Positions 52,381 through 62,974 of a stretch of 64,000 nt of DNA are shown one piece after another. The notes beneath the pieces were generated by a model, which saw only the letters and a list, made by a program, of their open reading frames with translations, had not been told where the DNA came from and did no database searches. A program made the position numbers and the translations under genes. The stretch lies in contig JABAKD010000004.1 in assembly GCA_012845835.1 (NCBI GenBank), positions 7,111,765-7,175,764 on the forward strand, in the 5' to 3' direction. Position 1 is the stretch's first letter. Every line of letters starts with the position of its first letter. The DNA is from Undaria pinnatifida. Lineage: Eukaryota; Sar; Phaeophyceae; Laminariales; Alariaceae.

Positions 52381-52940
52381 TACAACTGGAAACGTTATCG
52401 TGTTCCGCTAGGTATCCGCTATCTGCGTGAGCTATAGACCAACCGTCTATCTCTGCTGGTAAGTTGCGTATCTGTTGATATCGTAAGGTCTGATTTCCGT
52501 TATTTACTTTGTTGTGCGATTCGGGATCGGAATCGCGATATTCGGAAGCAATAAAACGCCTGGGAAGGCTGTCGTGCGATCCAGGATTCGGCACGTACAC
52601 ATATAATTTAAAATAAAAATACAATCCATCTGTGAGATCGAAGATTTTGTCGAAACTCATCTTTGCAAGCTTTGTGTGATACTCCGATCGCGCGTATTAC
52701 GGGTTGTGTGTCCTCATTGAGGATATAGGTCGGCGACTCCCCTTGCAACTACGGTCTAGCTATCAGGGCCAACAAGGTGATGTTGGTCAGTCCGTGCGCG
52801 CACAATAATAGTATAATGAACCACGTGATCTGCGAGGCATGTAGGAAACATAACAACAGTAGCATCCTGCCTTACGCAACGCGTCCTGCGCTGATCGGCT
52901 TAGAATAGGTAACTGCGCTTTCGCGTAAAGAGCAGGATGG
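52381..52940 (-). repeat. Repeat J (inverted) and spacer
   Basis: 52585-52760 is the reverse complement of the 45800-45900 type sequence (AACTCATCTTTGCAAGC, TGTGTGATACTCCGATCGCG). The rest is unassigned. Confidence 0.55.
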
Positions 52941-52943
52941 TTC

Positions 52944-53201
52944 TTAGGAGAGTACTAGAACTCGATGTGATTGGTTGTGTTGTGGGTTGTTCCTCACTCC
53001 CGCTTCAAGTATGCAATGAGTCACACACGTGGCCTTGCAGAAGTGTCCGACGTAGGCAGCTAGCAGCTTGCACTCAGGATCGACATTTGGCCTGAAGTTT
53101 TGGATACCTCGCCAGTACGAGAGCCGGTATTTGGAGCTTGGCTCGAGCCAAGCCTCCACCTCCCCCCCCGCCCCCCTCCTCTCCTTCCCCCTCTCGACCA
53201 C
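52944..53201 (-). other. Open frame with protein-like composition, unassigned
   Basis: Reads EVEAWLEPSSKYRLSYWRGI, QNFRPNVDPECKLLAAYVGH and then FCKATCVTHCILEAG before GTGAGG, a possible phase-0 donor. The next downstream acceptor (50914) is also phase 0, so it could be an upstream exon of the 47.8-50.9 kb gene. The upstream side lacks a pyrimidine tract. The AYVGH context faintly resembles tyrosine-recombinase core-binding regions, too weak to call. Confidence 0.25.
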
Positions 53202-53359
53202 TCTTGTATCCTGACCTAAATCAGCAAGCCTTGCTCGATGACAATAAGAGGATCTACTATCTACTACCTAGGTTTGTACTGCTGTCAGCTGTGGTCTCGC
53301 GATACACACACCTTTCCCTTTTGAGGACCATATCGACAAGGATACCCCAAGGCAAATAC

Positions 53360-53930
53360 CTTAACAGAAACCCTTCTTTGGGGGACAAATTCACTTGATA
53401 TTAGCATGGGGAGGGATTTTGGGGGCTCTAGGGGGGGGGGGGGGGTCTATAGCTCACCCAGAATCTCTGACCTCGAGCAAAACTGAAAATCGCAATCCCG
53501 GTGGAGAACCCGTGTGGCCCAAGTATACCGATTTTTGTTTTGTTTTGTGCAAAACGAGAATGGCATCATTCCGACCATTTTTGGGGGTTAAGGAGCCTCT
53601 CGGGTGGGTTAAGGAGCCTTTTGGGTGGGTTAAGGAGCCTTTCGGGTGGGTTAAGGAGCCCTTTGGGTGGGTTAAGGAGCTTTTTCTGGGCGGGTTAAGG
53701 AGCCTTTCGGGTGGGTTAAGGAGCCTTTCGGGTGGGTTAAGGAGCCTTCTGGGTGGGTTAAGGAGCTTTTTCTGAGTGGGTTAAGGAGCCTTTCGGGTGG
53801 GTTAAGGAGCGGTTAAGGAGCCTTCTGGGTGGGTTAAGGAGCCTTTTGGGCCTCGTCCTTCAGAATGTTTTTCAGCCAAAAAGCTATATACCTTAATGAA
53901 TACCTCTCTATCGTTGTACCCGTCGGAAAA
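53360..53930 (-). mobile_element. Family A end with a 22-bp internal array (about 13 units)
   Basis: A single 85-bp unit lies at 53360-53430. At 53583-53852 GGTTAAGGAGCCTTTCGGGT-type units of about 20-24 bases repeat. They derive from the TTAAGGAGCCCCGTC word of family A. The array is followed by CGTCCTTCAGAATG and ACCTCTCTATCGTTGTACCC, the normal family A right side. Confidence 0.75.
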
Positions 53931-54893
53931 CATGGGGGAAAAAAAAAGTCAATGACGGTGTTGTTGCCCAAGGTTTACGGGGTGTTGCTGTGTTTTACCT
54001 CCATTCTGACTGGTCGAGGTTTGGCCGCCAGAGCGAAACCGTTCTGCAGCACCTCTACTCTCACTCCATGGCTTGCGGTAAAATATCGCGCCACCGAACG
54101 GAACCGAACACAAAGGCTGAAGGCCGCCAGCAAACAGACAGTTTCGCGCAGCCGCCGGCACGATGTCGTCGAGACGACAGCGCTGAAAAGAGAGGTCCTA
54201 CACGTGCCCCCCGCTGCGCCGTAGCAAAGCTCTATAGCATTTTATGTAGACTAATGCATGGAGGAAACGTACTGAGCGCCCAAACGTTGGAGGTCTCAAT
54301 TAGGGGTAGGGTTGGTGCTCCGTCTCGAAAAGGGGGACCTGCCCAAGGGTCAAATGCCTAAGGCAAGCATTAATTGAATACGCCCCCCACCTCCCCCTCT
54401 CCCCCCCCCCCCTCTCCGTGCCGTAGCCGTCGTTCGTTTGGCTTTTTCGTGACCGAGGCAGTGTGATTCAAGAAGGAATGCGTGTTTCTAATATTGACGG
54501 CGTCCAAAATATAGAGACTTCCGGGTTTCCTAAAGCGTCCACCGACCGTGAACGCACACAACTTGGCGACAGGAACGAAACAAAACTGTTGCGCGATTTC
54601 CTGGCGACAAGTATATACGAATACTACAAAAGGGTGTTTGCGATTTCCGAAAGTCTGCTTGGTTGAATATATATATATATATATATTATGTTGAAACAGA
54701 CGGATGTCATAGACCCAAAACGTCTAACCAACGCGTACAAACAAAATGTAAGATAGAAAAAAAAAAAAAATGGTGAGAAGAACATATTTGTAAAATGTTT
54801 TTGTTTTTGCTGATTTTCAGTGGCTTGGGCTGGACTAATCTTATCATATTGGATTGTGTCATTTCACGGTTTCAATATCATTACTGTGTGTTT
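53931..54893. other. Spacer with two unassigned open frames
   Basis: 54463-54666 (+) reads NIETSGFPKASTDRERTQLG, then LRDFLATSIYEYYKRVFAIS, ending before a TA microsatellite (54668-54690). 54822-54890 (+) follows a good acceptor (TGATTTTCAG), reads AWAGLILSYWIVSFHGFNII and runs into a family A terminus. No family recognised, and each could be a relic exon. Confidence 0.25.
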
Positions 54894-55141
54894 TGCTACG
54901 ACGGAGGTAGCACTTTTCGTCAAAAAAAAGGTTTCTGAAATGACGTGGCTCCTTAATCCAAAACCGTCGGAAATGCGCCATTTTTTTTTCCCCATTATTT
55001 TCGCTGTGTACCTAGGCCATGTCGCGGGATTTTTCATCCGGTCTATCAATTTTTGCCTTCCTCCAAATTAGTTTTTGGGAGAGATCATAAGCTCCCAAAC
55101 TTAGGAAACCTCAGAAAAAAACTGGTGCACATCTATTGTAG
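54894..55141 (+). mobile_element. Family A copy
   Basis: GCTACGACGGAGGTAGCAC to TGCACATCTATTGTAGA with the standard interior words (CTTAATCCAAAACCGTCGG, TACCTAGGCCATG). Confidence 0.75.
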
Positions 55142-55340
55142 ACTCTCTTAGACCCTTTAGTTCTGCAGTGTACAAAACCCTATATCTGACTCTATTTTCG
55201 AGTGATTTGTCCCCAAGTTGGGACTGCAGCCCTATTTCTATCTACAGGGATTCGGGGTAGGTGCACCCTTGCTGCTGTGGAGATGAATGCTACATCGACG
55301 AGTCCGTTCTTCACATCAAAGCGGTATTTCTGTGTGTCTA

Positions 55341-55745
55341 GATGCATGCTACGATAGATCTATGTGCACCACTTTTTTTTTTTCGAGGTTCCTCAAAAAT
55401 GGAAGCTTTAGTCTAGTGACCTCCACCCAAAAACACAAACTGATAATTTTTTGTGGAGAAAACGAAACTGCTATCTAACGGATAAAAAATCCCACGGCCT
55501 AGGTAGGTACACAATGAGATTTTCATGCAAAAAAGAAATGACCAATTTCCAACGATTTGGGGTTAAGGAGCCCCGTCGTTCAGAAACCATTTCGGGCGAA
55601 AAGTGTTACCTCTATCGTAGCATGCGCCACCTATCTACACATCCAGCACAGTAAGTGTCCGTGCCGATGCCTCCTACAGTAGAGAAACGATGACGACCTG
55701 CTGAGGTCACAAACCACGAGACAGAGATGCAGCAAGCTGGCGAGT
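55341..55745 (-). mobile_element. Family A copy plus shared downstream segment
   Basis: GATGCATGCTACGATAGATC to ACCTCTATCGTAGCATGCGC (55627). 55650-55740 resembles 42600-42700, which also follows a family A right end. Confidence 0.7.
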
Positions 55746-56762
55746 ATGGGCCATGCAATGCCAACCGCAGCTACACGAAGAGCACGCGGGCCAAGGTATA
55801 GAAGAAGCAAGCCGCCAGAGCACACCACACAATTTGCAACAACTAAAAGAAAACAAGGAAAATCATAGCGCCGTTGGATGCCTCGCCGTAAAATGCTCGT
55901 GTGTTATTTGTACGTACATGTATCGGACTCGAGCTGCTCGCGGCAAACTCCCTGCGTTTCCTTGGTGTAATACTTCTTGCCAAGAAGCTATTGCGGGACG
56001 GTGCGTTTTTTAGTGCTTCTCGTCTTTTGACCTGCGTGTTTGCCGCCCTTGTTTTTTATTTTATGCGCGTTGTTCACCCACTCACTGCGCCCTCGTCCAA
56101 AAATAAGCGTACACAGCAAGAGGGTGGGGCTTACGACGCCGCGCATGCAAAACGTGTCAACATCCTTGCCCGCCGCCACATCATTATTACCCAAACTGCC
56201 ACAAGATTCTCGTGAGTATCTTTCTACCACGGGGCGCCAATCTCCTCAAAACAGCACAGCGTTTCGCAACCAGGAAACAATGAGAACGGAGACGGCAGTG
56301 TCCTTCGTGAAAGTTATTTTGAAAGAGTACGGTGTATAGAGCTGTGGTACAAGTCCGAGATCATTTGAGTCTGGTAGATATTCAACTCTATTCTTGCTCA
56401 AGCTGCGTGTGGGGCAGCATTTGTATTCCGCGGTATCTAGACTCTCGGCGACACAAGCGGCACCCGGTGTGATCTGCACTGGTCAGCATCTATCTGCTGT
56501 ATCTCGAAGATGCTGCATACTGCTGCGGCCGTCACCCAGCAGCAGGCGTAGGAGATAGCACACCGACACAAAGACAGCGAGCCCGCCGAGGGCAAACGCG
56601 CAAAATATACTGGTACATTTCTGCGTCCCCCACAGCCGGGGTTTCTGGCAGTAGACACGCGCCGAGAGACTCTTCACTGCACAGACACAACGACGCGCGG
56701 GGTGCGATACATGCCAGCATCTACCTACCACAAAGACTCGTCAAATGCGCTGTATGAACGTC
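55746..56762 (-). other. Low-repeat region with several open frames, unassigned
   Basis: Reverse frames include 56483-56731, with a strongly hydrophobic stretch (FCAFALGGLAVFVSVCYLLR) suggestive of a membrane segment, and 56246-56479, with VEYLPDSNDLGLVPQLYTPY. They may be 3' exons of a membrane protein, but I cannot assign splice sites with confidence. The forward frame 56040-56339 is an alternative reading. Confidence 0.25.
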
Positions 56763-57704
56763 CTAGCTGCATGCCGTGGTCAATTCCCTCAGCAGTGCGT
56801 GTAGCTGTCGAATCATATCCATAAGATGGAGTGTAGAGTCGACAAGTCCGCGAGGCAATAGCAAGGTACCAACAAGCTCGTCGAGGGCAAACATACGTCT
56901 GCGTACCTCTCCTCTCACAGCCAGGGTTCGTTCCTTCATTAGCGGGGTTAAATTTTGTTTGCGCCGTGATTTTTCAAGCGTGAACAGTCTGACCACCCAA
57001 GAGTGAAGGTTGGGGCTTGTCACTAGGGCATGGGAGGGAGCAGCTCTCGACCGGGCTTTACGTGCAACACACCCTTAACCCGCACGTGTGTTGGCCGGTA
57101 GAAGGTGCCATATATATCAATACATGTTGGGCTACCGCACACAAACAGTAATGGTTGTTGGTCACATGCGCTACCCCACTAGATTACTCTAACGTGGCTG
57201 AAACACGTACCTGTCGAGCCATTGCTGTTGAGGTACTGTGCACAGTGCAGTCGCATGTGATATCCTCTACGTACCAGGTATTACTAACAATAGCCAACGA
57301 ACATGGAGATCTTGAGCGGGAGAAAAACGAACCTGGTGTCCCCAGCCGGCAGCAGCGGCGGTGGTGCTTTTCCTCCCGGTTGCCTCCGCGCATTGGCTGC
57401 CCAGGAAGGAGGATTGAGCATGATGTTGTGGCTGCTGTTGTTGTGGCTGTTGTTGTTGCTGCTGTTGCTGACGCCCTCCTCCCATAATAATATCCTGCTT
57501 GGAGAGCCAGCCTCCGGCGGCCAGTGTACTTGTGGTGGCGGTAGCCGAGCCGAGAGCCCTCGCGACGAGCCCAGCGTGGACGGCGCCAGGGCCAGGAGAC
57601 AGCGACCTTCCCCTGCCACCCCGCTTCCCTCTCCTTGTTTTCCGGGTTGGGGTGGTGAGCTCGGAGTTGACCGTGTCGCCTCTCGGCAGGCTTGGGCCGA
57701 GCTG
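56763..57704 (-). CDS. Two-exon 3' gene fragment, Gln-rich then helical, unrecognised
   Basis: The exon at 57275-57704 reads QLGPSLPRGDTVNSELTTPT, a basic RKTRRGKRGGRGR patch, then poly-Gln, and ends LHVRWLLLVIP before GTACGT. After the acceptor CATGCCCTAG, the exon at 56763-57022 reads TSPNLHSWVVRLFTLEKSRR, ERTLAVRGEVRRRMFALDEL and LHLMDMIRQLHALLRELTTA, then stops. One base left over at the donor plus two at the acceptor restores a Val codon, so the phases agree. The last exon looks like amphipathic helices. Family unknown and the 5' end not found. Both opposite-strand and other frames are partly open in the Gln-rich exon, so confidence is limited. Confidence 0.4.
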
Positions 57705-57929
57705 CTGCATGTTGTTTTTATTCATGAACGGGCTCGGAAATATGTGTCGCAATCAGCACACAGACTTAAAATCAGCACCAGCCGCACACAAACTCCCGGA
57801 GGATCTCGTAAGAACCTCGTGCGAACTAGCTACGCTTCAAGCATTCCCAGGGCAGCGTGCACGTGTGTTTGTGTGCAACACGACACGGAGCGGGGTCTTT
57901 GCTGGTCGGGTTGGTGTCTTCGTTAGAGG

Positions 57930-58526
57930 ATGTGGTCAATAGGTTGGGCTCTGCTCAGTAGCCGCGCTGCTGCAGTGGCTGCTCTGGTGGCTGCTCCTGC
58001 TGTCGCTGGAATCCTACAAAATCCTGCTATTAATAACAAAACGGTTACAGATTGTGGGCTGGCTAGTTATGTGTCGGTTCGGGAACCAAAAGTGAACCTT
58101 CGGCGTAATAAAACAGAACCCGAACCATTTAAATAAAACGAGCCAATCATTTCGCTCAATTTTCAGGCGAAAATTCCAAAAAATTGTTTTCAAGTTTCAA
58201 TTATTCTAAAACGAAGCAACCCTTTTGAGCCAAGCAAGACAGGTTGACTGGAAGCCCTCCTGTTTGCATTCCGACAGCAGCAGCGCTAGGACCCAGCTGA
58301 ACAACCCGTGTTTTGCTGCAGGAGGCAGACGGGAAGAACTTGTGGGACTAGACGACCTCGCCGAGAGTTGCTGCCTAGTGCGACGGAGAAGCGCCTACGC
58401 GCAAGCACCAGCTGCGAGTCTTCGGTTCGGAGCTCTGCGAGCTGGGATTGATAGGTCTTGAGAAGAGAAACAGCAGCAGCTTGGCAGGACAACACTTCGC
58501 ATATTTTTCTGGGCGAGCGTCGAATC
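57930..58526. other. Spacer upstream of the small gene
   Basis: Holds a 68-codon forward ORF (57930-58136) with a GCT-repeat-derived hydrophobic start, and open reverse frames. No clear element. It probably includes the 5' flank of the gene at 58527. Confidence 0.3.
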
Positions 58527-58894
58527 ATGTTAGCCGAGGCCCTCATCGTGACGGCCATCGCAAGCGCCATGCTGGGGTGGAACGTCCACGTAATGAGGAA
58601 GAACGGGGTGAGTCCCAAGCCACGACGGTCGCCAGCCACTGTCCGCCCCGAGACGCAACAAAGCAAGGCCTTGACCAAAAGCAGAAACAAGACAAAAAAC
58701 AGAAAAACAAACTTTTCCGCCCCTCTCCCCTCTCGTCGACCCGAGCCTTCTCTCCTTTTTTCGGGGTACAGCTTTGCCATATGGCGAGCGGCGCAGAGAG
58801 GCTCTCTTTGGCCGGACGACAGGTCAACGACCCTGTCGTCGTGAGCGCAGCAGCTGCCGCTGTTGCTGCCCTTCGAATCCCTCGAGATCGGTAG
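58527..58894 (+). CDS. Small putative single-pass membrane protein, two exons (67 aa)
   Basis: The ATG at 58527 opens 27 codons (MLAEALIVTAIASAMLGWNV, HVMRKNG) ending at GG/GTGAGT. The second exon, 58772-58894, follows a pyrimidine-rich tract and GGGTACAG. It is in phase 0, reads LCHMASGAERLSLAGRQVND and ends ALRIPRDR. Residues 4-22 are hydrophobic and could span a membrane or form a signal anchor. Total 67 residues. The intron is 164 bases with a G start and T-rich end, like others in the window. No family recognised. Support is strong splice sites and phase only. Confidence 0.45.
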
Positions 58895-59199
58895 TGTACC
58901 TCTGCTGTCGACAAAATGTGAAAGCTTTCGATGTGAAATGCAACCTGCGTCTAACAATGCAGTCAGCCCTTTAAACCCCTCTCTGTAAAATGTATAGTCA
59001 CTAACTCCAAGTAGTTGGCCTTCGATAATGGGGAAGAAAACAGCTCACTCGAAAAATGTGTGCCCGATTTTCAATTTCAGATGGAGCAAAATTGAACGTT
59101 GTTGCCAATCCGTCTATTTATTTCCTCGCGTGCTCTTTTCCCGCTGTTTTTGGGTGCAGCGCAGCCCTGTCTGCTGCTGTCTACTCCCCGCCCACGCCA

Positions 59200-59232
<33 letters not shown>

Positions 59233-60040
59233 GAAGCAAGCAGTGGTGTTGGTGTTGGTGATGGTGGCTCTGTCACATTTATTTCACCACGTGCAGGCTT
59301 CCTGCGCGTTGAATCGCTATGATTCGAGTACGTACGAAAAAAATTATACTGGAGTACCTGGTATCTATTAATAGCGTCTTGCTGATTGCAATCATGACGT
59401 GTGCTGCTGCTATCAATAATCGACGCTGCCGGTGCTGCTGTCCAGCTGCCTGCTGTGCTGTCTGCTGTGGTATGATATGTTGCTGTGTTTCGCTGCTGCT
59501 GCTGCTTCTGCTGTGCTGTGCTGTGCTGTGCTACATTGTTGCGAGAGATGAAAAAAGGCGGCACAACAACAGGCGTCAACTTGTGCTGCGCTGTATTACA
59601 GCCCATTGGCCTCTGGGCTATATGACCGTCATCGTAGCTCATAGCCCCTAGCGGGCAGGCTGTCCGATCGCCTTCCAAGCGTACAGCTGTGGCTGCTGGT
59701 CTCGAACCGTCTGCAGATCTCTTGTTTTGGGTGGGTGGATGGTCAAACATTGGCCAGAATGGTCAACCCTCGCAGTTTCAGCTGCTGTGACAACGTTATT
59801 TATCGCCAGGTGCCATTGATTGGCAACAGAAAACTGAGATATTTCGACCAAATATTAGCAAACTCACGAACATTCATTCGGAAAATACAAGAAAAAATAC
59901 TGGTCTTTTGAGATATACCGGTACTACTGGAGAACCAATTTTTTTTTTTCCTTTTTTTTTTATAGTAGATCTTTCTGGGGTCGGGTTATTCATTGCGACG
60001 ATTATTCGTGCTGATACAGGGAGCACCTCCGACGTTGGGA
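58895..60040. other. Intergenic simple sequence
   Basis: A C run at about 59200-59228 and CTG/TGCTG-rich sequence at about 59400-59535 (Cys/Leu-rich ORF, rejected). Otherwise unassigned. Confidence 0.5.
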
Positions 60041-60044
60041 TCAA

Positions 60045-60270
60045 AAGTACGGGCGTAGAGAGCTACAAAACCCACACCCCCAACTAACCCCCATCAAACC
60101 GTAACCCTGACCCCAACGCCCGGAATCAACGCCGGCCAGAAACGGGCCGGAAGCGGCAGGGCGAGAAGCGAATTTTAATTTTTCGATCTGGGGACCGGTT
60201 AATGATCCTCCGCCAATTGTAGGACGTAACGACTGCCCTCAAAAATCCGCGCGACCATACTAACTGTTAG
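60045..60270 (+). mobile_element. Dispersed element with degenerate telomere-like tract, copy 2
   Basis: GGGCGTAGAGAGC, then CCCCCAACTAACCCCCATCA and CCGTAACCCTGACCCC, GGGCCGGAAGCGGCAGGGCG, TCGATCTGGGGACCGG and ATCCGCGCGACC...TGTTAGGT, in the same order as 16475-16730. Confidence 0.55.
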
Positions 60271-60625
60271 GTTTGCTGCCCTCATACTAACAGCAGTAGT
60301 GGATTCGGGAGTACTTGGTAAACTCCTGGAAAGCTTGAACCTTCCTCGGAAGTGCCCCTGCCTAAGGCCATCTCTTAATAGTACCTGGTACATAGTACAG
60401 TACGCTGATTCTGAAAACGGAAAGTCGAGGTTTTGGGCACCTTCGCAGGCGTGCTTGACCCGCGGAACGGGAGAATCGGGCCCGCTTTTTTTTTTTTCTT
60501 CAACTTGCGACAATTGTTACTGCAAAAGCACCACGCATCCATCGACGTTTGCCCTTCCTTTAGGGTATCAGTTTTGGAAACAAGTTTTGGACATATATTC
60601 CGTCGCAGTTTCGGGCCATCTCTTG

Positions 60626-61410
60626 GGCCATTTCTTATGCAGTCGGATTTGTCAGTCGAAAACGCCCTTTTTCGACTGAAGCCCAAATCGGGCTTTCTTA
60701 CGCAGTCGAAAAAGGGCTTTTTCGACTCAACTTTTTTCGACTGAAAATTCTGACTGGCGGATCCAGTCGAAAAACTCGACTTTTTCGACTGGATCCTCCA
60801 GTCGAAAACCTCAGTCAAAAAAGTTTTACACGTGTTTTTTTAATCGATCGCATCGCCCATCCCACCACCAAACACACACCCACACGGCCACACGGCCACA
60901 CACCCATGCCAAGTACGACACTGCAGTATCATACCAGGCGCTGACGCTGGCTTGGCTATCGCTGCTGTTGCTTCTCGCAGCAAGACAGCGTGGCAAATTC
61001 CTAGTTCCGCTCGCCAGCAGCGTGTATCACACGACGGCAGCAGCGCGCGGTCTCGATCCCATGCTGCCAACAACGGCTGCGCTTGCTGTAGCTTTGGCGG
61101 CTCTCGGCTGAGTGCAACTCCACGAACGTAGCTTTGACGGCTTTCGGCTAAGCCCAAAGCCACCAACTCGCTGGGACGAAGGTTCGTCGAGCCGTTGCTC
61201 GCGGAGACAGCGCGAAGCACAGAGCTGCCAACCGATTTCGCCTGCTGTACAGCAGTACTCCCTCACACCAACCGCCTCGAGGAAGAGCACGAAAACTATA
61301 AAAATCAACTCGACTGACGATAAGAAGGACCAGAAGAATCCAGTCGAAAAAAAGTCCAGTCGAAAAGGGCCGTTTTCGACTGGCGGAATCCGACTGCATA
61401 AGAAATGGCC
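60626..61410. mobile_element. 785-bp element with long terminal inverted repeats
   Basis: The left end GGCCATTTCTTATGCAGTCG, continuing GATTTGTCAGTCGAAAACG, is matched in reverse at the right end (GTTTTCGACTGGCGGAATCC, GACTGCATAAGAAATGGCC). Many extra GTCGAAAAAG / CTTTTTCGAC inverted words lie inside the left 200 bases and right 80 bases, so the ends could fold into multi-armed hairpins. No transposase ORF. Target duplication is not evident. Confidence 0.7.
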
Positions 61411-62215
61411 TTATAGTCGTTTCTAACGATCAAACGAAATTTCCAAAACTTGCTGTTTTGGCAAGAAAACATTGGCAACACTTTCCAGAAAAACGACCAA
61501 ACTTTCTGACGCGACACACTGCACCTTTGGCAAGTTTTTGGAAATATTTGGCAAGTTTCTCTTCATAACGCCCTCAGATTTTATTCAAACCCCTCACAGC
61601 AGCAGCAGAAGGGAACCAACGGCACGCCGACGCTCTATGGAGTAAATACTGGCGCAGAAAGGACTCCAGGCACAGCCCATGTACCTCAGAGGTTGGCAGT
61701 TCTTCCAGCCCGGCCAAATTCGCTTGGGAAAAGCTGGGGCGGCTGCTGTTTATGATGATGCTTCAGCACCCGCTCAACACGACGCCCATGTGGCATCCAC
61801 GCGGGCCTCACGGCCAGTGTCGCCAGCCCTATCATAGCTGCTACCAATGACACCGTGTATCCTCCATACCTCCCGCTATTACAGAATTTAGAGCAAGTCT
61901 AGTGTCGGGCGTCGGGGTATCTGGTTTGTACAACCTTGCGTTGGCGTTATTGGCCCAAAATGGCAAATGAAATGGCAAATCTCACTTAAAAGAAACTTGC
62001 CAACGAAGCGGAACGGAAATATATCCCAAAAAAAAAGTCGGGCAAGCTATTTTGGCTCAAGTCCAAATTTCCAAAACCTTGCCAAATTGGCAAGAAAATT
62101 GCCAAAAAAGTGTCGTTGGAAATGACCCTTGTACACCGTTTCTGAATCCGAAAAATGACGATCTCGGATTCCATAACCGATTTCCAACTCTTATGGAACT
62201 GAAACTGGCGTTTTT
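61411..62215. repeat. TTGGCAAG-rich repeats and spacer
   Basis: 61425-61560 and 61990-62130 share AAATTTCCAAAAC, TTGGCAAGAAAA and TTGGCAAGTTT words, partly palindromic (CCAAATTGGCAAG). 61570-61980 is unassigned. Confidence 0.5.
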
Positions 62216-62476
62216 CTAGCTTCCGTGTTCGGATATCGTTGTAGGGACGCCCCTCACCCAGAAATGGGGGTCCAGTTTATCCGAAAGTGGCGTCTGGGTT
62301 TGGATCTTAACGGGTTTCCATGCGTCGTCAAGCATGGAATTAAGCGGACAACAGCGGTGTAAGACCCAAGAAGACGCATCTGCTGGGCAATAACACGACG
62401 TATCATAAGTGTCTCGTGCTGTTGCTGCTGTGTCCCGCCACCCACTCGCACACACCTCGGGCATCACCACGAGCCG

Positions 62477-62974
62477 ATGGGATCGGGCAGTGATGGGGGC
62501 GACTACGACCGTCTTGCCGTTTTCCTCGCAGTCGCAAATGCGGCATTCGCCGATGCCAGGTACATGGCACACACGCACTTCTTTTTGTCGAGAACGAGGA
62601 AAGCGACCGTTTGTGACATGTCGTTGTTGTTGATGCACGAGATCGACGAGAGCAAGGAGGAAGACGACCTTACTCGCTTGAAGCCACGAGGCGTGCTTTC
62701 CCTCTCCCCACTTACAAAGCTTCATCTGCGTGCGCTGAGATGCTCTGGTGCGGCGAACTCGTACGAGGACATAGTCAACGGCCAATGTCGTCGATTATTG
62801 CGTGAACACTCTGTACAAAAGCATTCGGTACAATTCGGGCTTGCTTACTACGGTTGTCGATCCGATCCCGCCCGTCTGGTTCTGCGACCCGAAAATTCAT
62901 CTGATTTTCGGTCTCGGATAAGCTCTTGTAAGAGTTTGCTTCATCCGAGAAATGGCGTATTTTGTCATCAATAG
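62477..62974 (+). CDS. ORF of 165 codons, possibly a PIF/Harbinger-like transposase fragment
   Basis: ATG at 62477, TAG at 62972. Reads MGSGSDGGDYDRLAVFLAVA, then HTHFFLSRTRKATVCDMSLL, GVLSLSPLTKLHLRALRCSG and AANSYEDIV. The stretch LSPLTKLHLRALRCSGAANS resembles, from memory, the conserved region before the catalytic domain of PIF/Harbinger transposases (GLSxLQKxxxALRxLAxG). No DDE residues can be identified. The opposite strand is also open (62216-62785 and 62775-63023), with protein-like composition, so strand choice is uncertain. Confidence 0.3.
   Translation: MGSGSDGGDYDRLAVFLAVANAAFADARYMAHTHFFLSRTRKATVCDMSLLLMHEIDESKEEDDLTRLKPRGVLSLSPLTKLHLRALRCSGAANSYEDIVNGQCRRLLREHSVQKHSVQFGLAYYGCRSDPARLVLRPENSSDFRSRISSCKSLLHPRNGVFCHQ

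Noticed and set aside
57930-58136. 68-codon forward ORF with signal-peptide-like start
   Set aside because: The hydrophobic start derives from GCT-type repeats, with no splice or regulatory support.
59319-59651. Cys-rich forward ORF with hydrophobic segment
   Set aside because: Generated by a CTG/TGCTG microsatellite. No other evidence.
62216-62785. Reverse ORF of 189 codons considered as a gene
   Set aside because: Overlaps the forward ORF and has no recognised domain or splice context. Kept only as an alternative strand reading.
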